DNA of 18,106 nt from Chloroflexia bacterium (GTDB taxonomy: Bacteria > Chloroflexota > Chloroflexia > Thermomicrobiales > JALYUS01). Location: assembly GCA_025924435.1 (NCBI GenBank), contig JAICIL010000055.1, positions 1 through 18,106 on the forward strand. Reading direction: 5' to 3'. Of this stretch, positions 11,681 to 18,106 are shown in pieces. The stretch's first letter is position 1, and every line of letters starts with the position of its first letter. A program made the position numbers and the translations under genes. The notes beneath the pieces are model-generated. The model was given only the letters and a program-made list of their open reading frames with translations, was not told the origin of the DNA and searched no databases.

Positions 11681-14017
11681 GTGAATCGCCCTGTGTACCC
11701 CGATATTGACTCGACGCCGGCGATGGTGACGCGCGTCTACGACCGGATGAAGGCGAACCTGCCGGTGATCCGCCAGCGGCTCGGGCGGCCCCTGACGCTG
11801 ATGGAGAAGATCGTCCTCGCGCACCTCGATGACCCCGCCGGGCAAGAACTGAAGCCGGGCGAGAGTTACCTGATGGTGCGGCCCGACCGCGTGGCGTTGC
11901 AGGACGCGACGGCGCAGATGGCGCTCCTGCAGTTCGCGCAGGCAAATATCCCGCACGTCGCCGTGCCCTCGACCGTCCACTGCGACCACCTGATCCGCGC
12001 GCACATCGGCGCGGACCCGGACTTGGCGGGCGCGACCTCCGAGAACCGCGAAGTCTACGACTTCCTCTCGTCCGTCTCCCAGAAATACGGCCTCGGCTTC
12101 TGGAAGCCGGGCAGCGGCATCATCCATCAGGTCGTGCTGGAGAATTACGCCTTCCCCGGTGGCCTGATGATCGGCACGGACTCGCACACGCCGAACGCGG
12201 GCGGCCTCGGCATGATCGCCTCCGGCGTCGGCGGCGCGGATGCGGTGGACGTGATGGCGGGCTTCCCGTGGGAAGTGAAGTACCCGAAGAAGATCGGCGT
12301 CAAGTTGACGGGCGCGCTGAGCGGCTGGACCGCGCCGAAGGATGTCATCCTCAAGTTGTGCAGCATCCTCACCGTCAAGGGCGGCACGAACGCGATTGTC
12401 GAGTTTTTCGGGGAGGGCTGCGCGACGATCTCCTGCACCGGCAAGGCGACGATCTGCAACATGGGCGCGGAGCACGGCGCGACGACCTCCCTCTTCCCCT
12501 TCGACGAGCGGATGGATTTGTATCTGCGCGGCACGGGGCGCGCCGCCCTCGCCGATCTGGCGAAGGCGAACCGCGAGATGCTCGTCGCCGACCCGGAAGT
12601 CGAGGCGGAGCCGGAGAAGTATTTCGACCGCGTGATCGAGATTGACCTCAGCACGTTGGAGCCGATGATCGTCGGCCCGCACACGCCGGATTTGGCTCGC
12701 TCGCTCACCGAGATCGCGGCGGCGGTCGAGAGCGAGGGCTACCCGGACAAACTCTCCGCCGCATTAGTCGGCTCCTGCACGAACTCCTCGTACGAGGACA
12801 TCTCGCGCGCCGCCGCCGTCGCGCAGCAGGCGATTGACCACGGCGCGACGATGCGGACGAACTTCATGATTACCCCCGGCTCCGAGCAGGTGCGCGCCAC
12901 CCTCGCGCGGGACGGGCAACTCGACACGCTGGAAAAGATCGGCGGCAAGGTGCTCGCCAATGCCTGCGGCCCCTGCATCGGCCAGTGGCAGCGGGACGAC
13001 CTCGCCACCCTGCCGCTCGTCACCGGCGCGCAGGCGAATACCGAACGACCGAAGGCGCGCAACTCGATCATCAACTCCTTCAACCGCAACTTCCCGCGCC
13101 GCAACGACGGCAACCCGGACACCCTCTCCTTCATCGCCAGCCCGGAGATCGTCATCGCGTATGGCCTCGCCGGTCGCCTCTCCTTCAACCCGCTGACGGA
13201 CACGCTCGACGCGCCGGACGGCGGCACATGGAAATTGGAGCCGCCCGCCAAAGCGCCCGACCTCCCCGCCGAGGGGTTCGTGACGGACACGACGGGCTTC
13301 GTGCCGCCCGCCGCCGATGGCGGCGACATCGAGATCAAGGTGAATCCGGACAGCAAGCGGCTGCAACTGCTCCAGCCCTTCCCCGCGTGGGACGGCCACG
13401 ATTACCTCAATGCGCCGGTGCTGGTCAAGGTGAAGGGGAAATGCACGACGGACCACATCTCGCCCGCCGGGCCGTGGCTCCGCTTCCGGGGGCACCTCAA
13501 CAACATCAGCGACAACATGTTCATCGGCGCGATCAACGCCTACACCGGCGAGGCGGGCACGACCCGCAACGACCTGACCGGCGAGGAGAATGTGCCGATC
13601 CCGCAGGTCGCGCGCGCCTACAAGGAGGCGGGGATGCCGTGGGTCGTCGTCGGCGACGAGAACTACGGCGAGGGGTCCAGCCGGGAGCACGCCGCGATGG
13701 AGCCGCGCTACCTCGGCGCGGCGGCGATTGTCGTCAAGAGTTTCGCGCGCATCCACGAGTCGAACCTGAAGAAGCAGGGCGTCCTGCCGCTCACCTTCGA
13801 GAACCCGGATGATTACGACAAGATCCGCGAGGACGACCGCATTGATCTCTCCGAAATCGGCGACCTCGCCCCCAATGCGCCAGTGATGATGCGCGTGCGG
13901 CACAGCGACGGCACGAGCGACTTCGCCGAACTGAAGCACACGATGAATGAGGAACAGATCGCCTGGTTCAAGGCCGGGAGCGCCCTCAACCTCCTCGCGC
14001 AGCGCACCAAGAAGTAG
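11681..14017 (+). CDS. acn: Aconitate hydratase, mitochondrial type
   Basis: This 778-residue [4Fe-4S] enzyme interconverts citrate and isocitrate in the TCA cycle. It has the mitochondrial-aconitase architecture: VALQDATAQMALLQF, VPSTVHCDHLI, GFWKPGSGIIHQVVLENYA, GTDSHTPNAGGLG and SCTGKATICNMGAEHGATTS. The cluster ligands are Cys366 (GSCTNSSYED) and Cys429/Cys432 (ANACGPCIGQW), offset by eight from bovine numbering. The C-terminal swivel domain carries YGEGSSREHAAMEPRYLG with the catalytic serine and arginine. A GTG at 11681 (VNRPVYPDID) is chosen because GAGGAGG lies 6-7 bases upstream and the family N-terminus aligns there; the ATG at 11588 would add 31 Arg-rich residues inside a structured leader. 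It has its own promoter and an intrinsic terminator (14053-14080), so it is probably monocistronic, with IclR-type control possible. Confidence 0.95.
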   Translation: MNRPVYPDIDSTPAMVTRVYDRMKANLPVIRQRLGRPLTLMEKIVLAHLDDPAGQELKPGESYLMVRPDRVALQDATAQMALLQFAQANIPHVAVPSTVHCDHLIRAHIGADPDLAGATSENREVYDFLSSVSQKYGLGFWKPGSGIIHQVVLENYAFPGGLMIGTDSHTPNAGGLGMIASGVGGADAVDVMAGFPWEVKYPKKIGVKLTGALSGWTAPKDVILKLCSILTVKGGTNAIVEFFGEGCATISCTGKATICNMGAEHGATTSLFPFDERMDLYLRGTGRAALADLAKANREMLVADPEVEAEPEKYFDRVIEIDLSTLEPMIVGPHTPDLARSLTEIAAAVESEGYPDKLSAALVGSCTNSSYEDISRAAAVAQQAIDHGATMRTNFMITPGSEQVRATLARDGQLDTLEKIGGKVLANACGPCIGQWQRDDLATLPLVTGAQANTERPKARNSIINSFNRNFPRRNDGNPDTLSFIASPEIVIAYGLAGRLSFNPLTDTLDAPDGGTWKLEPPAKAPDLPAEGFVTDTTGFVPPAADGGDIEIKVNPDSKRLQLLQPFPAWDGHDYLNAPVLVKVKGKCTTDHISPAGPWLRFRGHLNNISDNMFIGAINAYTGEAGTTRNDLTGEENVPIPQVARAYKEAGMPWVVVGDENYGEGSSREHAAMEPRYLGAAAIVVKSFARIHESNLKKQGVLPLTFENPDDYDKIREDDRIDLSEIGDLAPNAPVMMRVRHSDGTSDFAELKHTMNEEQIAWFKAGSALNLLAQRTKK

Positions 14018-14046
14018 TGCGTAGCGCGTAAACCTTCGCTAGGGGA

Positions 14047-14353
14047 TTATCGGGGCATCCTCTGTGGATGCCCTTCTTGTTCTCCGGATGATACACGGGG
14101 TCGGTGGGCTATCCAAAGGAGGCGGATAGCAACGTCATCGCGGCGTATGCCCGCATGTTCGGCGACATCGGCCAGGATACCCGGCACGTATGCCGATACG
14201 CAGCGCGTCGTGGCGTGGAATCGTGATGTGATGGTCACCATATTCGCGGGTCGTCAGCCGCATATGGCTCCCGGTTTGCCGGACCGTCTCATAGCCAAAG
14301 GACTTCGGCAGCCGGGCACGTGCATCTCCTGAGAGATCGCGGGGAAGTTTCAC
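14047..14353 (-). pseudogene. hicA: HicA mRNA-interferase toxin, frameshifted
   Basis: Reading leftwards from a GTG at 14353, KLPRDLSGDARARLPKSFGY, then ETVRQTGSHMRLTTREYG and DHHITIPRHDALRIG are a clear HicA double-stranded-RNA-binding fold, including the catalytic His30 in GSH. After IPRHDALRIG the frame goes wrong (IRAGYPGRCRRTCGHTPR) and stops at 14135, giving 72 residues. The expected ending, GILADVAEHAGIRRDDVAIRLL, is intact in the adjacent frame. One extra base, most simply within CCC at 14180-14182 (GGG on the coding strand), explains this. The second frame runs on to 14047, past the usual HicA length and into the aconitase terminator, so the natural stop also seems lost. The GTG overlaps the hicB stop (GTGA), so the two would be translated together. 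An assembly error is an alternative. Confidence 0.8.
14053..14080 (+). terminator. Intrinsic terminator of aconitase
   Basis: GGGCATCC (14053-14060) and GGATGCCC (14066-14073) form a perfect 8-bp stem with a TCTGT loop, followed by TTCTTGTT. It lies 36 bases after the aconitase stop. Confidence 0.8.
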
Positions 14354-14556
14354 AACGCGAGCACTTCCTCGCGCACGAAATGCAATCGGATGACGCGCGG
14401 TTCCTGCCCTTCCGCGAAATGGCAGCGCACGGCATCGCGCACATTCTCGTGCAGACCGGGCCAGTCGTCCGCCTCCGTGAAGATCGAATGACCGAGCGCA
14501 CCGGCGGTCCATCCGCCCTCCGGGGCTTCTTCGACAAGGAAGATCACTTCGTTCAT
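14350..14556 (-). CDS. hicB: HicB-family antitoxin (small type)
   Basis: This 68-residue protein starts MNEVIFLVEEAPEGGWTAGA and continues LGHSIFTEADDWPGLHENVR, DAVRCHFAEGQEPRVIRLHF, VREEVLAL. It is the compact partial-RNase-H-fold HicB type, without a separate DNA-binding domain. It would bind and neutralise the HicA toxin encoded immediately downstream, whose GTG start overlaps this stop. The antitoxin-first order is one of two common hic layouts. GGAGAG lies about 9 bases before the ATG at 14556. With hicA frameshifted, this antitoxin may be an orphan. The leftward promoter was not identified with confidence in the 150-bp region shared with the DUF429 gene. Confidence 0.85.
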   Translation of the reverse strand: MNEVIFLVEEAPEGGWTAGALGHSIFTEADDWPGLHENVRDAVRCHFAEGQEPRVIRLHFVREEVLAL

Positions 14557-14671
14557 CGTTGTATCTCTCCACATAGGTATCGCCGCCTGGTATGGCGAAC
14601 ACTGTACCGCATGGAGCGGCCTTTGGAGAATGCGTAGCGACGCACGAATCGAGCCGCGATACCTCCGCCCC

Positions 14672-14698
14672 TTCACAGAACATAAGTTCTGGTATACT
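14672..14698 (+). promoter_or_regulatory. Extended -10 promoter of the DUF429 gene, near-leaderless
   Basis: TGGTATACT (14690-14698) is an extended -10; TTCACA (14672-14677) could act as a weak -35 at 15 bases. The predicted start near 14705 leaves about three bases before the ATG at 14708, implying a leaderless message. No ribosome binding site precedes that ATG, which agrees. Confidence 0.55.
14676..14691. promoter_or_regulatory. LexA (SOS) box-like palindrome, GAAC-N4-GTTC
   Basis: CAGAACATAAGTTCTG is a perfect 16-bp palindrome apart from its 4-base centre, and its core is exactly GAAC-N4-GTTC. That is the LexA-binding pattern of Gram-positive bacteria and of the Chloroflexota member Dehalococcoides. 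It lies directly upstream of, and touching, the extended -10 of the DUF429 gene, where repressor binding would block RNA polymerase. It also lies upstream of hicB. Confidence 0.6.
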
Positions 14699-14707
14699 GC
14701 GCCTATT

Positions 14708-15385
14708 ATGCACGGTCGGAACTTTTCTGAGTCAATAGATGTCTGCATCGGTATTGATCTGGCGGGTGTCGAACGGCGCGAGACGGGGATCGCGCTGCTG
14801 CACGGCGGGCGGCTCGTCCTGCTCGCGTCGGCGGGTACGGACGAGGAAATCCTGGCGTTCGTCGCGCAGGCGGGGCCGGACGCGACGGTGGCGATCAACG
14901 CGCCGCTGACGCGGCCGCGCGGTCGCTGCTGCCTCGAGGACGACTGCCCGTGCCGCCACGATCCGGGGACGCGGAGCAGGCAATTGGAGCGCGACCTGCT
15001 GCACATGGGCGTGCCGATCCTCGCGACGGGGCTGATCAACGTCCTGGCACGGCGCGGCGCCCGGTTAGCGGAGGCGCTCCGCCAGGGCGGCCGGGAGCCG
15101 CTTGAAGTCTATCCCTACGCGACGTTGCGGCTGCTCGGCTTGCCGACGAAGGGGAAGCGCACGCGGCCCGGCAGGCGGTGCATCCACGACGCGCTCCAGC
15201 CGCTCGTCCCCGGCCTCGACCATCCCGACGCCTCCGAGCACCAACTCGACGCGGTCGTCTGCGCCTACACCGCGCATCTCTGGCGGCAGGGATGCGCGCG
15301 GACGGTCGGCGTGCCGGACGAGGGGGTGATGGTCATTCCCGCCGCCCCGCCCACCGAGGATCGTGCATCGTCGGCGACGTCATAG
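14708..15385 (+). CDS. DUF429 family protein, RNase H-like fold (predicted nuclease)
   Basis: This 225-residue protein has the DUF429 pattern. An N-terminal acidic strand CIGIDLAGVE (Asp17) is followed by INAPLTRPRGR, a cysteine cluster CCLEDDCPC (Cys74, 75, 80, 82), ERDLLHMGVPILATGL, EVYPYATLRLLGLPTKGKRT (Glu133) and a final ASEHQLDAVVCAYTA (Asp181). The Asp/Glu/Asp arrangement is that of an RNase H/RuvC-like active site; nuclease activity is predicted for the family but the physiological substrate is not established. The cysteines could bind a metal. The ATG at 14708 fits the family and the leaderless promoter; the frame is open from 14630. The LexA-like box over its promoter suggests DNA-damage control. 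It converges on the vapC gene with only 17 bp between the stops. Confidence 0.85.
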   Translation: MHGRNFSESIDVCIGIDLAGVERRETGIALLHGGRLVLLASAGTDEEILAFVAQAGPDATVAINAPLTRPRGRCCLEDDCPCRHDPGTRSRQLERDLLHMGVPILATGLINVLARRGARLAEALRQGGREPLEVYPYATLRLLGLPTKGKRTRPGRRCIHDALQPLVPGLDHPDASEHQLDAVVCAYTAHLWRQGCARTVGVPDEGVMVIPAAPPTEDRASSATS

Positions 15386-15402
15386 ACGGAACCGAGCCGT
15401 TT

Positions 15403-15819
15403 CTACTCGTTCGACAATTGCGCGAGGAAAGCGGCGGGCGAGAAGATGGGCAATGTCGCGCGTCGGTAGTCTTCGAGATTGCGGGTGATGATGGCATCCA
15501 TGCCGCTCGCGGTTGCGCTCGCATGCTGGACGGCGTCTTCGTAGTCTGAAAACGGGAGCGACAGCGCGGCTTGCGCGACCGCCCGATCAATCGGACAAAC
15601 CGGCAATGAGGCGAGCAGTATTGTCACCACCTGGCGTGCGACCGCGATCCCTTTAAACTTCCGCGCGTGGTAAAACACATTGAGCGGCGTACTCGCCGAA
15701 ATATAGCCGTCAAAATCGCCCCGCTGATTGGCTTCAAGGAGTGCAGTGGCATCCTCAATGGATTGCTCCCGCTCGAGGAAGAAGTCGAGGATAACATCGG
15801 TATCGAGCAAGGCGCGCAT
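15403..15819 (-). CDS. PIN-domain ribonuclease toxin (VapC-like, PIN_3 type)
   Basis: This 138-residue PIN-domain protein starts MRALLDTDVILDFFLERE (Asp6) and has ISASTPLNVFYHARK, where PIN_3 members carry Asn rather than Glu. Then come PFSDYEDAVQHA (Asp92, Glu94, Asp95) and DAIITRNLEDY (Asp117). These acidic residues form the Mg-dependent RNase site. PIN toxins usually cleave tRNA or rRNA. Its ATG shares one base with the TGA of the upstream gene (TGATG), so the two are translationally coupled as in toxin-antitoxin operons. All active-site positions look intact, unlike the neighbouring hicA. The stop is TAG at 15403. Confidence 0.88.
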   Translation of the reverse strand: MRALLDTDVILDFFLEREQSIEDATALLEANQRGDFDGYISASTPLNVFYHARKFKGIAVARQVVTILLASLPVCPIDRAVAQAALSLPFSDYEDAVQHASATASGMDAIITRNLEDYRRATLPIFSPAAFLAQLSNE

Positions 15820-16328
15820 CAGCGATATTTCTCGATCAGGGAGTTTGCGTACGCCTCCTTGTAGTCATATGTGTCCGGCAATGGCGCATCCGGCTTGAGG
15901 ACGCCCCGCAGACGCAGGAGCGAGCCGGAGTCCGCGCGCGCGGACTCCTCGCGCAACGACTGGCGCAACGCTTCGAGCAAGGCCAATCGCTCGTCATGCG
16001 AGAGGCGCGGGATTTCGGCGACAATATCCTGAAATGTCAAGGCTCGTGTCCTCTCACGCATATTTCGGAACAGATGGTCGGTGACCTCCTCGCGAACTTC
16101 CTCCGTCGTCATTGGAACATAGGCCTTGCCCGAAGAGTGCCGAGGATGCGATGTGGCGAGGAATCGGGCGGCGCGTCCTTCAGGGTGCGCCGCCCGATCG
16201 TCGTTCCATGCATCCGATGGCGCATCCGGCGCAAAGGTCGTCACGGAGTGCTGCACATCCGTGATGAGCCGTGGCCGCTGATGCGGGGGTAGTCGGCGGA
16301 CTTCGTTCGACAATCCTTCGTACGTCAT
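15819..16328 (-). CDS. Putative antitoxin of the PIN toxin, with duplicated helical motif
   Basis: This 169-residue protein is encoded directly upstream of, and overlapping, the PIN toxin, so an antitoxin role is inferred from position. It contains the same amphipathic motif twice: YEGLSNEVRRLPPHQRPRLI (3-22) and FQDIVAEIPRLSHDERLALL (99-118), sharing the pattern aromatic-x-x-hydrophobic-x-x-E-(V/I)-x-R-L-x-x-x-(Q/E)-R-x-x-L. Each resembles the N-terminus of small VapB-like antitoxins of this type. The C-terminus (DAPLPDTYDYKEAYANSLIE) may embrace the toxin. The start at 16328 is favoured by a perfect TATAAT 48 bases upstream and by the recognisable first motif. A shorter form from a TTG at 16040, preceded by GAGAGG, would give a typical 73-residue antitoxin. 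Two antitoxins may have fused. Confidence 0.6.
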   Translation of the reverse strand: MTYEGLSNEVRRLPPHQRPRLITDVQHSVTTFAPDAPSDAWNDDRAAHPEGRAARFLATSHPRHSSGKAYVPMTTEEVREEVTDHLFRNMRERTRALTFQDIVAEIPRLSHDERLALLEALRQSLREESARADSGSLLRLRGVLKPDAPLPDTYDYKEAYANSLIEKYR

Positions 16329-16375
16329 CGGGACGCGCCTCTCGCGCCTGACACCGGAAAGCCGCGCTCGCGCCC

Positions 16376-16381
16376 ATTATA
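16376..16381 (-). promoter_or_regulatory. -10 element of the antitoxin-toxin operon
   Basis: Read leftwards, GGCGTATAATGGG contains a perfect TATAAT in otherwise GC-rich DNA, placed to start transcription near 16369, about 41 bases before the ATG at 16328. No good -35 is visible. It lies 12 bases beyond the stop of the lipoprotein gene. Confidence 0.5.
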
Positions 16382-16392
16382 CGCCAAGCCGC

Positions 16393-16911
16393 TCAGACCT
16401 GGCTCTTCCGGTACCCGGCGGCCTGCGCCGCCTGCTCGGTGGCGAAGCAGTTGCGCGCGTTCGTCGCCGCGTAGTCGCGCTGCCCCGGCACGTGATAGAT
16501 CTTCGTCGCGTCGTTGCCCTTGACCGGGTAGGCGGCGGGGCAGGTGGCGCCCGTTCCCGCGACCGGGCCGGTGCCGGCGGACGCGGTCGTCACCGCCGGG
16601 GGGACGAGGGTGCCCGGCGGGAGGGTGACGATCGGCGGCAGGCCGCCCGCCTGACCAGATTGCGGCGTTGTCGGCATCGGTGTCACGGTCGCCGGTGGCG
16701 TCGTCGGCAGCGCGATGCTGGCGGCGGCCACCGTGGGAGCGGGCGTATTGACGAGGCGCGGCGCGGTGGCGGGTATGCGGATGGCGGTTGGCGGGATCGC
16801 GGTCGCGGTGGGCGGGGCGACGGTGGGGGGCGGCGCGGTGGGGAAGGTGAGGCCGCCGCCGCCGCACGCGGTGAGGAGAAGCCCAGCGAGAAGCCAGAAA
16901 TACCGTCGCAT
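16393..16911 (-). CDS. Lipoprotein with Pro/Thr-rich linker and C-terminal sunset-type domain
   Basis: This 172-residue secreted lipoprotein begins MRRYFWLLAGLLLTACGGGG, a lipoprotein signal peptide with lipobox LTAC; Cys16 would be lipidated. Residues 21-120 are a low-complexity linker of Pro, Thr, Ala and Val, as expected for a tether through the cell wall. Residues 124-170 (CPAAYPVKGNDATKIYHVPG, then RDYAATNARNCFATEQAAQA and AGYRKS) match the small cysteine-containing domain called sunset, often found at the end of secreted or nuclease-type proteins; Cys124 and Cys155 could bind metal or form a disulfide. The molecular function of that domain is not established. A GAAAGGG site lies about 5 bases before the ATG at 16911. 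The following leftward gene is the putative antitoxin; upstream is a hairpin repeat. Confidence 0.85.
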   Translation of the reverse strand: MRRYFWLLAGLLLTACGGGGLTFPTAPPPTVAPPTATAIPPTAIRIPATAPRLVNTPAPTVAAASIALPTTPPATVTPMPTTPQSGQAGGLPPIVTLPPGTLVPPAVTTASAGTGPVAGTGATCPAAYPVKGNDATKIYHVPGQRDYAATNARNCFATEQAAQAAGYRKSQV

Positions 16912-16935
16912 TCAGTCCCTTTCCTGTCCCACAGT

Positions 16936-16993
16936 AACGAGTCGCGAGTAGCGAGAAGGTCGGTCTCTTGCTACTCGTTACTCACGACTCGTT
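16936..16993. repeat. 58-bp imperfect hairpin between the PLP enzyme and the lipoprotein
   Basis: AACGAGTCGCGAGTAGCGAG (from 16936) pairs imperfectly with CTACTCGTTACTCACGACTC and the following GTT, ending at 16993. The outer 9 bases, AACGAGTCG/CGACTCGTT, are exact. The arms are made of short GAGT/CGAG-rich units. It begins 7 bases after the PLP enzyme's stop codon (read leftwards) and may serve as its terminator or transcript-end hairpin. Confidence 0.7.
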
Positions 16994-16999
16994 CCTTCG

Positions 17000-18106
17000 T
17001 CACGCGAGCATCGGGTTCATGCCCATGATCGGCGTGCCGAGCGGGATGTCCGCCGCGTCCAGCGCCTGTGTGAGATCGCCGATGATATCGCGCGGGTGCT
17101 CGATGCCCGCCGAGAGGCGCAAGAGTCCGGGCGTGATGCCCATGCGCTCCCGCTGGCGGGGCGCGACTTCGCGGTGCGAGGTCATCGCCGGGCAGGTAAT
17201 CAGCGTGTAGACATCGCCGAGGCTGGTCGCCGGGACGCAGAGCGCGAGGGCGTCCATGAAGCGCATCACATCTTTCTGTGCGGCGTTCGCCAGTTCAAAC
17301 GCCACCATGCCGCCCGCCCATCCCGGCTTGAAGAGCCGCCGCGCCGTCTCATATTGGGGGTGGGAGGGTAAACCCGGGTGGACGACGCGGGCGATGCGCG
17401 GATCGCGCTCGAGGGCACGGGCGATCAGTTTGGCGTTGAGCACCTGCCGCCGGAGTCGCAGCGTCAGCGTCTTCAGGCCGCGCAACACCATGTACGCCTC
17501 GTTCGCCGCCAGATTCGGGCCGAGGGTGCGCACGAGCGGGATGAGCGCGTGCGCCTCGTCGCCCGTGCCGATCACGACGCCCGCGAGCGCGTCCGCGTGG
17601 CCGTTGAGGTACTTGGTCATGCTGTGGACGATGAAATCCGCGCCGTTGGCGAAGCCGAAGAGCATCGGCGGCGGCGTGAAGGTGCCGTCCAGCACGACCC
17701 GCGCGCCGACCGCGTGCGCCGCTTCGGCGACGGCGGGCACATCGGTGACGCGCAGGAGCGGGTTGGAGATCGCCTCGATCAGCACGGCGCGCGGCTTCGT
17801 CTCGCTGATCGCCGCGCGGGTCGCCTCGGTATCGGTCGTGTCCACGAAGGTCGCCTCGATGCCGAGCGTGCTGAGGACGTTCATCAGGAGCGTGAAGGTC
17901 GCGCCGTAGAGGTCGCGCGCCGCGACGATCCGCTCGCCCATGCCGACGCCCGCCGCGAGCAGCGCGAGGTGGACGGCCGCCATCCCGGAGGAGGTGACGA
18001 CTGCCACATCGCCCCCTTCGAGGTCGCGGATCGCCTCTTCGAGGGCGGTGATCGTCGGGTTGCCGTAGCGGGCGTAGACGTAGCCGGGCGTCTGCCCCGC
18101 GAAGAC
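17000..18106 (-). CDS. Cys/Met-metabolism PLP-dependent enzyme (cystathionine gamma-synthase/lyase family), 5' end missing
   Basis: Translation is open leftwards from the right window edge for 368 codons to a stop at 17000; the first few dozen residues lie outside. Visible family motifs are YVYARYGNPTITALEEAI (Tyr and Arg contacting the neighbour subunit's PLP phosphate), VTSSGMAAVHLAL (phosphate loop), VVLDGTFTPPP (Asp stacked on PLP), and IVHSMTKYLNGHADALAG with the Schiff-base Lys165 of the fragment. This is fold-type I trans-sulfuration chemistry, but cystathionine gamma-synthase, gamma-lyase, methionine gamma-lyase and O-acetylhomoserine sulfhydrylase cannot be separated here. DGTFTPP replaces the more usual DNTFATP. 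A GTG at 18007 is within the conserved core and is not the true start. A sulfur-amino-acid role fits the cysM operon, although the two are 7 kb apart. Confidence 0.9.
   Translation of the reverse strand, partial: VFAGQTPGYVYARYGNPTITALEEAIRDLEGGDVAVVTSSGMAAVHLALLAAGVGMGERIVAARDLYGATFTLLMNVLSTLGIEATFVDTTDTEATRAAISETKPRAVLIEAISNPLLRVTDVPAVAEAAHAVGARVVLDGTFTPPPMLFGFANGADFIVHSMTKYLNGHADALAGVVIGTGDEAHALIPLVRTLGPNLAANEAYMVLRGLKTLTLRLRRQVLNAKLIARALERDPRIARVVHPGLPSHPQYETARRLFKPGWAGGMVAFELANAAQKDVMRFMDALALCVPATSLGDVYTLITCPAMTSHREVAPRQRERMGITPGLLRLSAGIEHPRDIIGDLTQALDAADIPLGTPIMGMNPMLA

Noticed and set aside
11493..11684. A 63-codon reading frame in the aconitase leader ending in a GTGA overlap with the acn start
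   Set aside because: The overlap hints at a coupled leader peptide, but there is no ribosome binding site, the composition is Arg-rich and it reads through the predicted stems. It is more likely chance.
12764..13939. Long leftward open frame (391 codons) opposite aconitase
   Set aside because: It is the high-GC antisense shadow of a certain gene; composition is Arg/Val/Asp/Gly-rich with no domain and no ribosome binding site.
1..18106. Mobile element, prophage or integrated island
   Set aside because: No transposase, integrase, phage gene or attachment-site repeat was seen. Toxin-antitoxin genes alone do not establish an island, and base composition looks even by eye.

Overview
The window is GC-rich (roughly two thirds G+C by eye), densely coded and bacterial. 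Its gene content suggests a Chloroflexota member, perhaps a Thermomicrobia-like lineage. The pointers are a mycobacterial-type CysO/Mec/CysM sulfur pathway outside an actinobacterial context, a mitochondrial-type aconitase, a GAAC-N4-GTTC LexA-like box, DHA3-type MFS pairs and several purine-rich palindromic repeats. This assignment is inference from gene families; there is no rRNA or tRNA to anchor it.

Layout. 1-811: the first codons of an unknown leftward gene, then a small single-pass membrane protein with three copies of an (F/Y)L-(E/D)-x-N-T-x-x-L-P motif. 812-3742: a leftward AAA-type LuxR-family regulator whose ATPase part (1160-3742) is cut from its C-terminal helix-turn-helix by an in-frame TAA. 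3845-6396: two tandem paralogous MFS exporters, overlapping by one base, behind a good promoter with a perfect 9-bp palindrome over its -35. 6639-9717: the metabolic centrepiece, leftward cysM, then mec, then a CysO-MoeZ fusion. Together these encode a sulfur-carrier-protein route to cysteine. Large imperfect hairpin repeats fill both gaps between the three genes.

9888-10433: a single-cysteine Bcp/PrxQ peroxiredoxin whose C-terminal tail is encoded by an intergenic-type repeat. 10471-11280: an IclR-family regulator, divergent from a mitochondrial-type aconitase (11681-14017). The 400-bp region between them holds two opposing promoters, two operator-like dyads and a roughly 250-nt leader with overlapping stems. 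14047-14556: a hicB-hicA toxin-antitoxin pair in which hicA is frameshifted. 14708-15385: a DUF429 RNase H-fold protein expressed from a near-leaderless promoter that carries the LexA-like box.

15403-16328: a VapC-type PIN toxin and an upstream putative antitoxin with a duplicated helical motif. 16393-16911: a lipoprotein with a C-terminal sunset-type domain. 17000-18106: a Cys/Met-metabolism PLP enzyme running off the right edge.

How the genes fit together: the clearest joint system is cysM-mec-cysO/moeZ. By analogy with Mycobacterium tuberculosis, MoeZ adenylates and sulfurates the CysO tail, CysM couples the thiocarboxylate to O-phosphoserine, and Mec releases cysteine. Here CysO and MoeZ are one polypeptide with the Gly-Gly internal, so a processing step is probably needed, and the neighbouring JAMM protease Mec is the natural candidate. 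The neighbouring peroxiredoxin and the distal PLP sulfur-amino-acid enzyme fit a thiol and redox theme, but no regulatory link is visible. No mobile element, CRISPR array or RNA gene was recognised.
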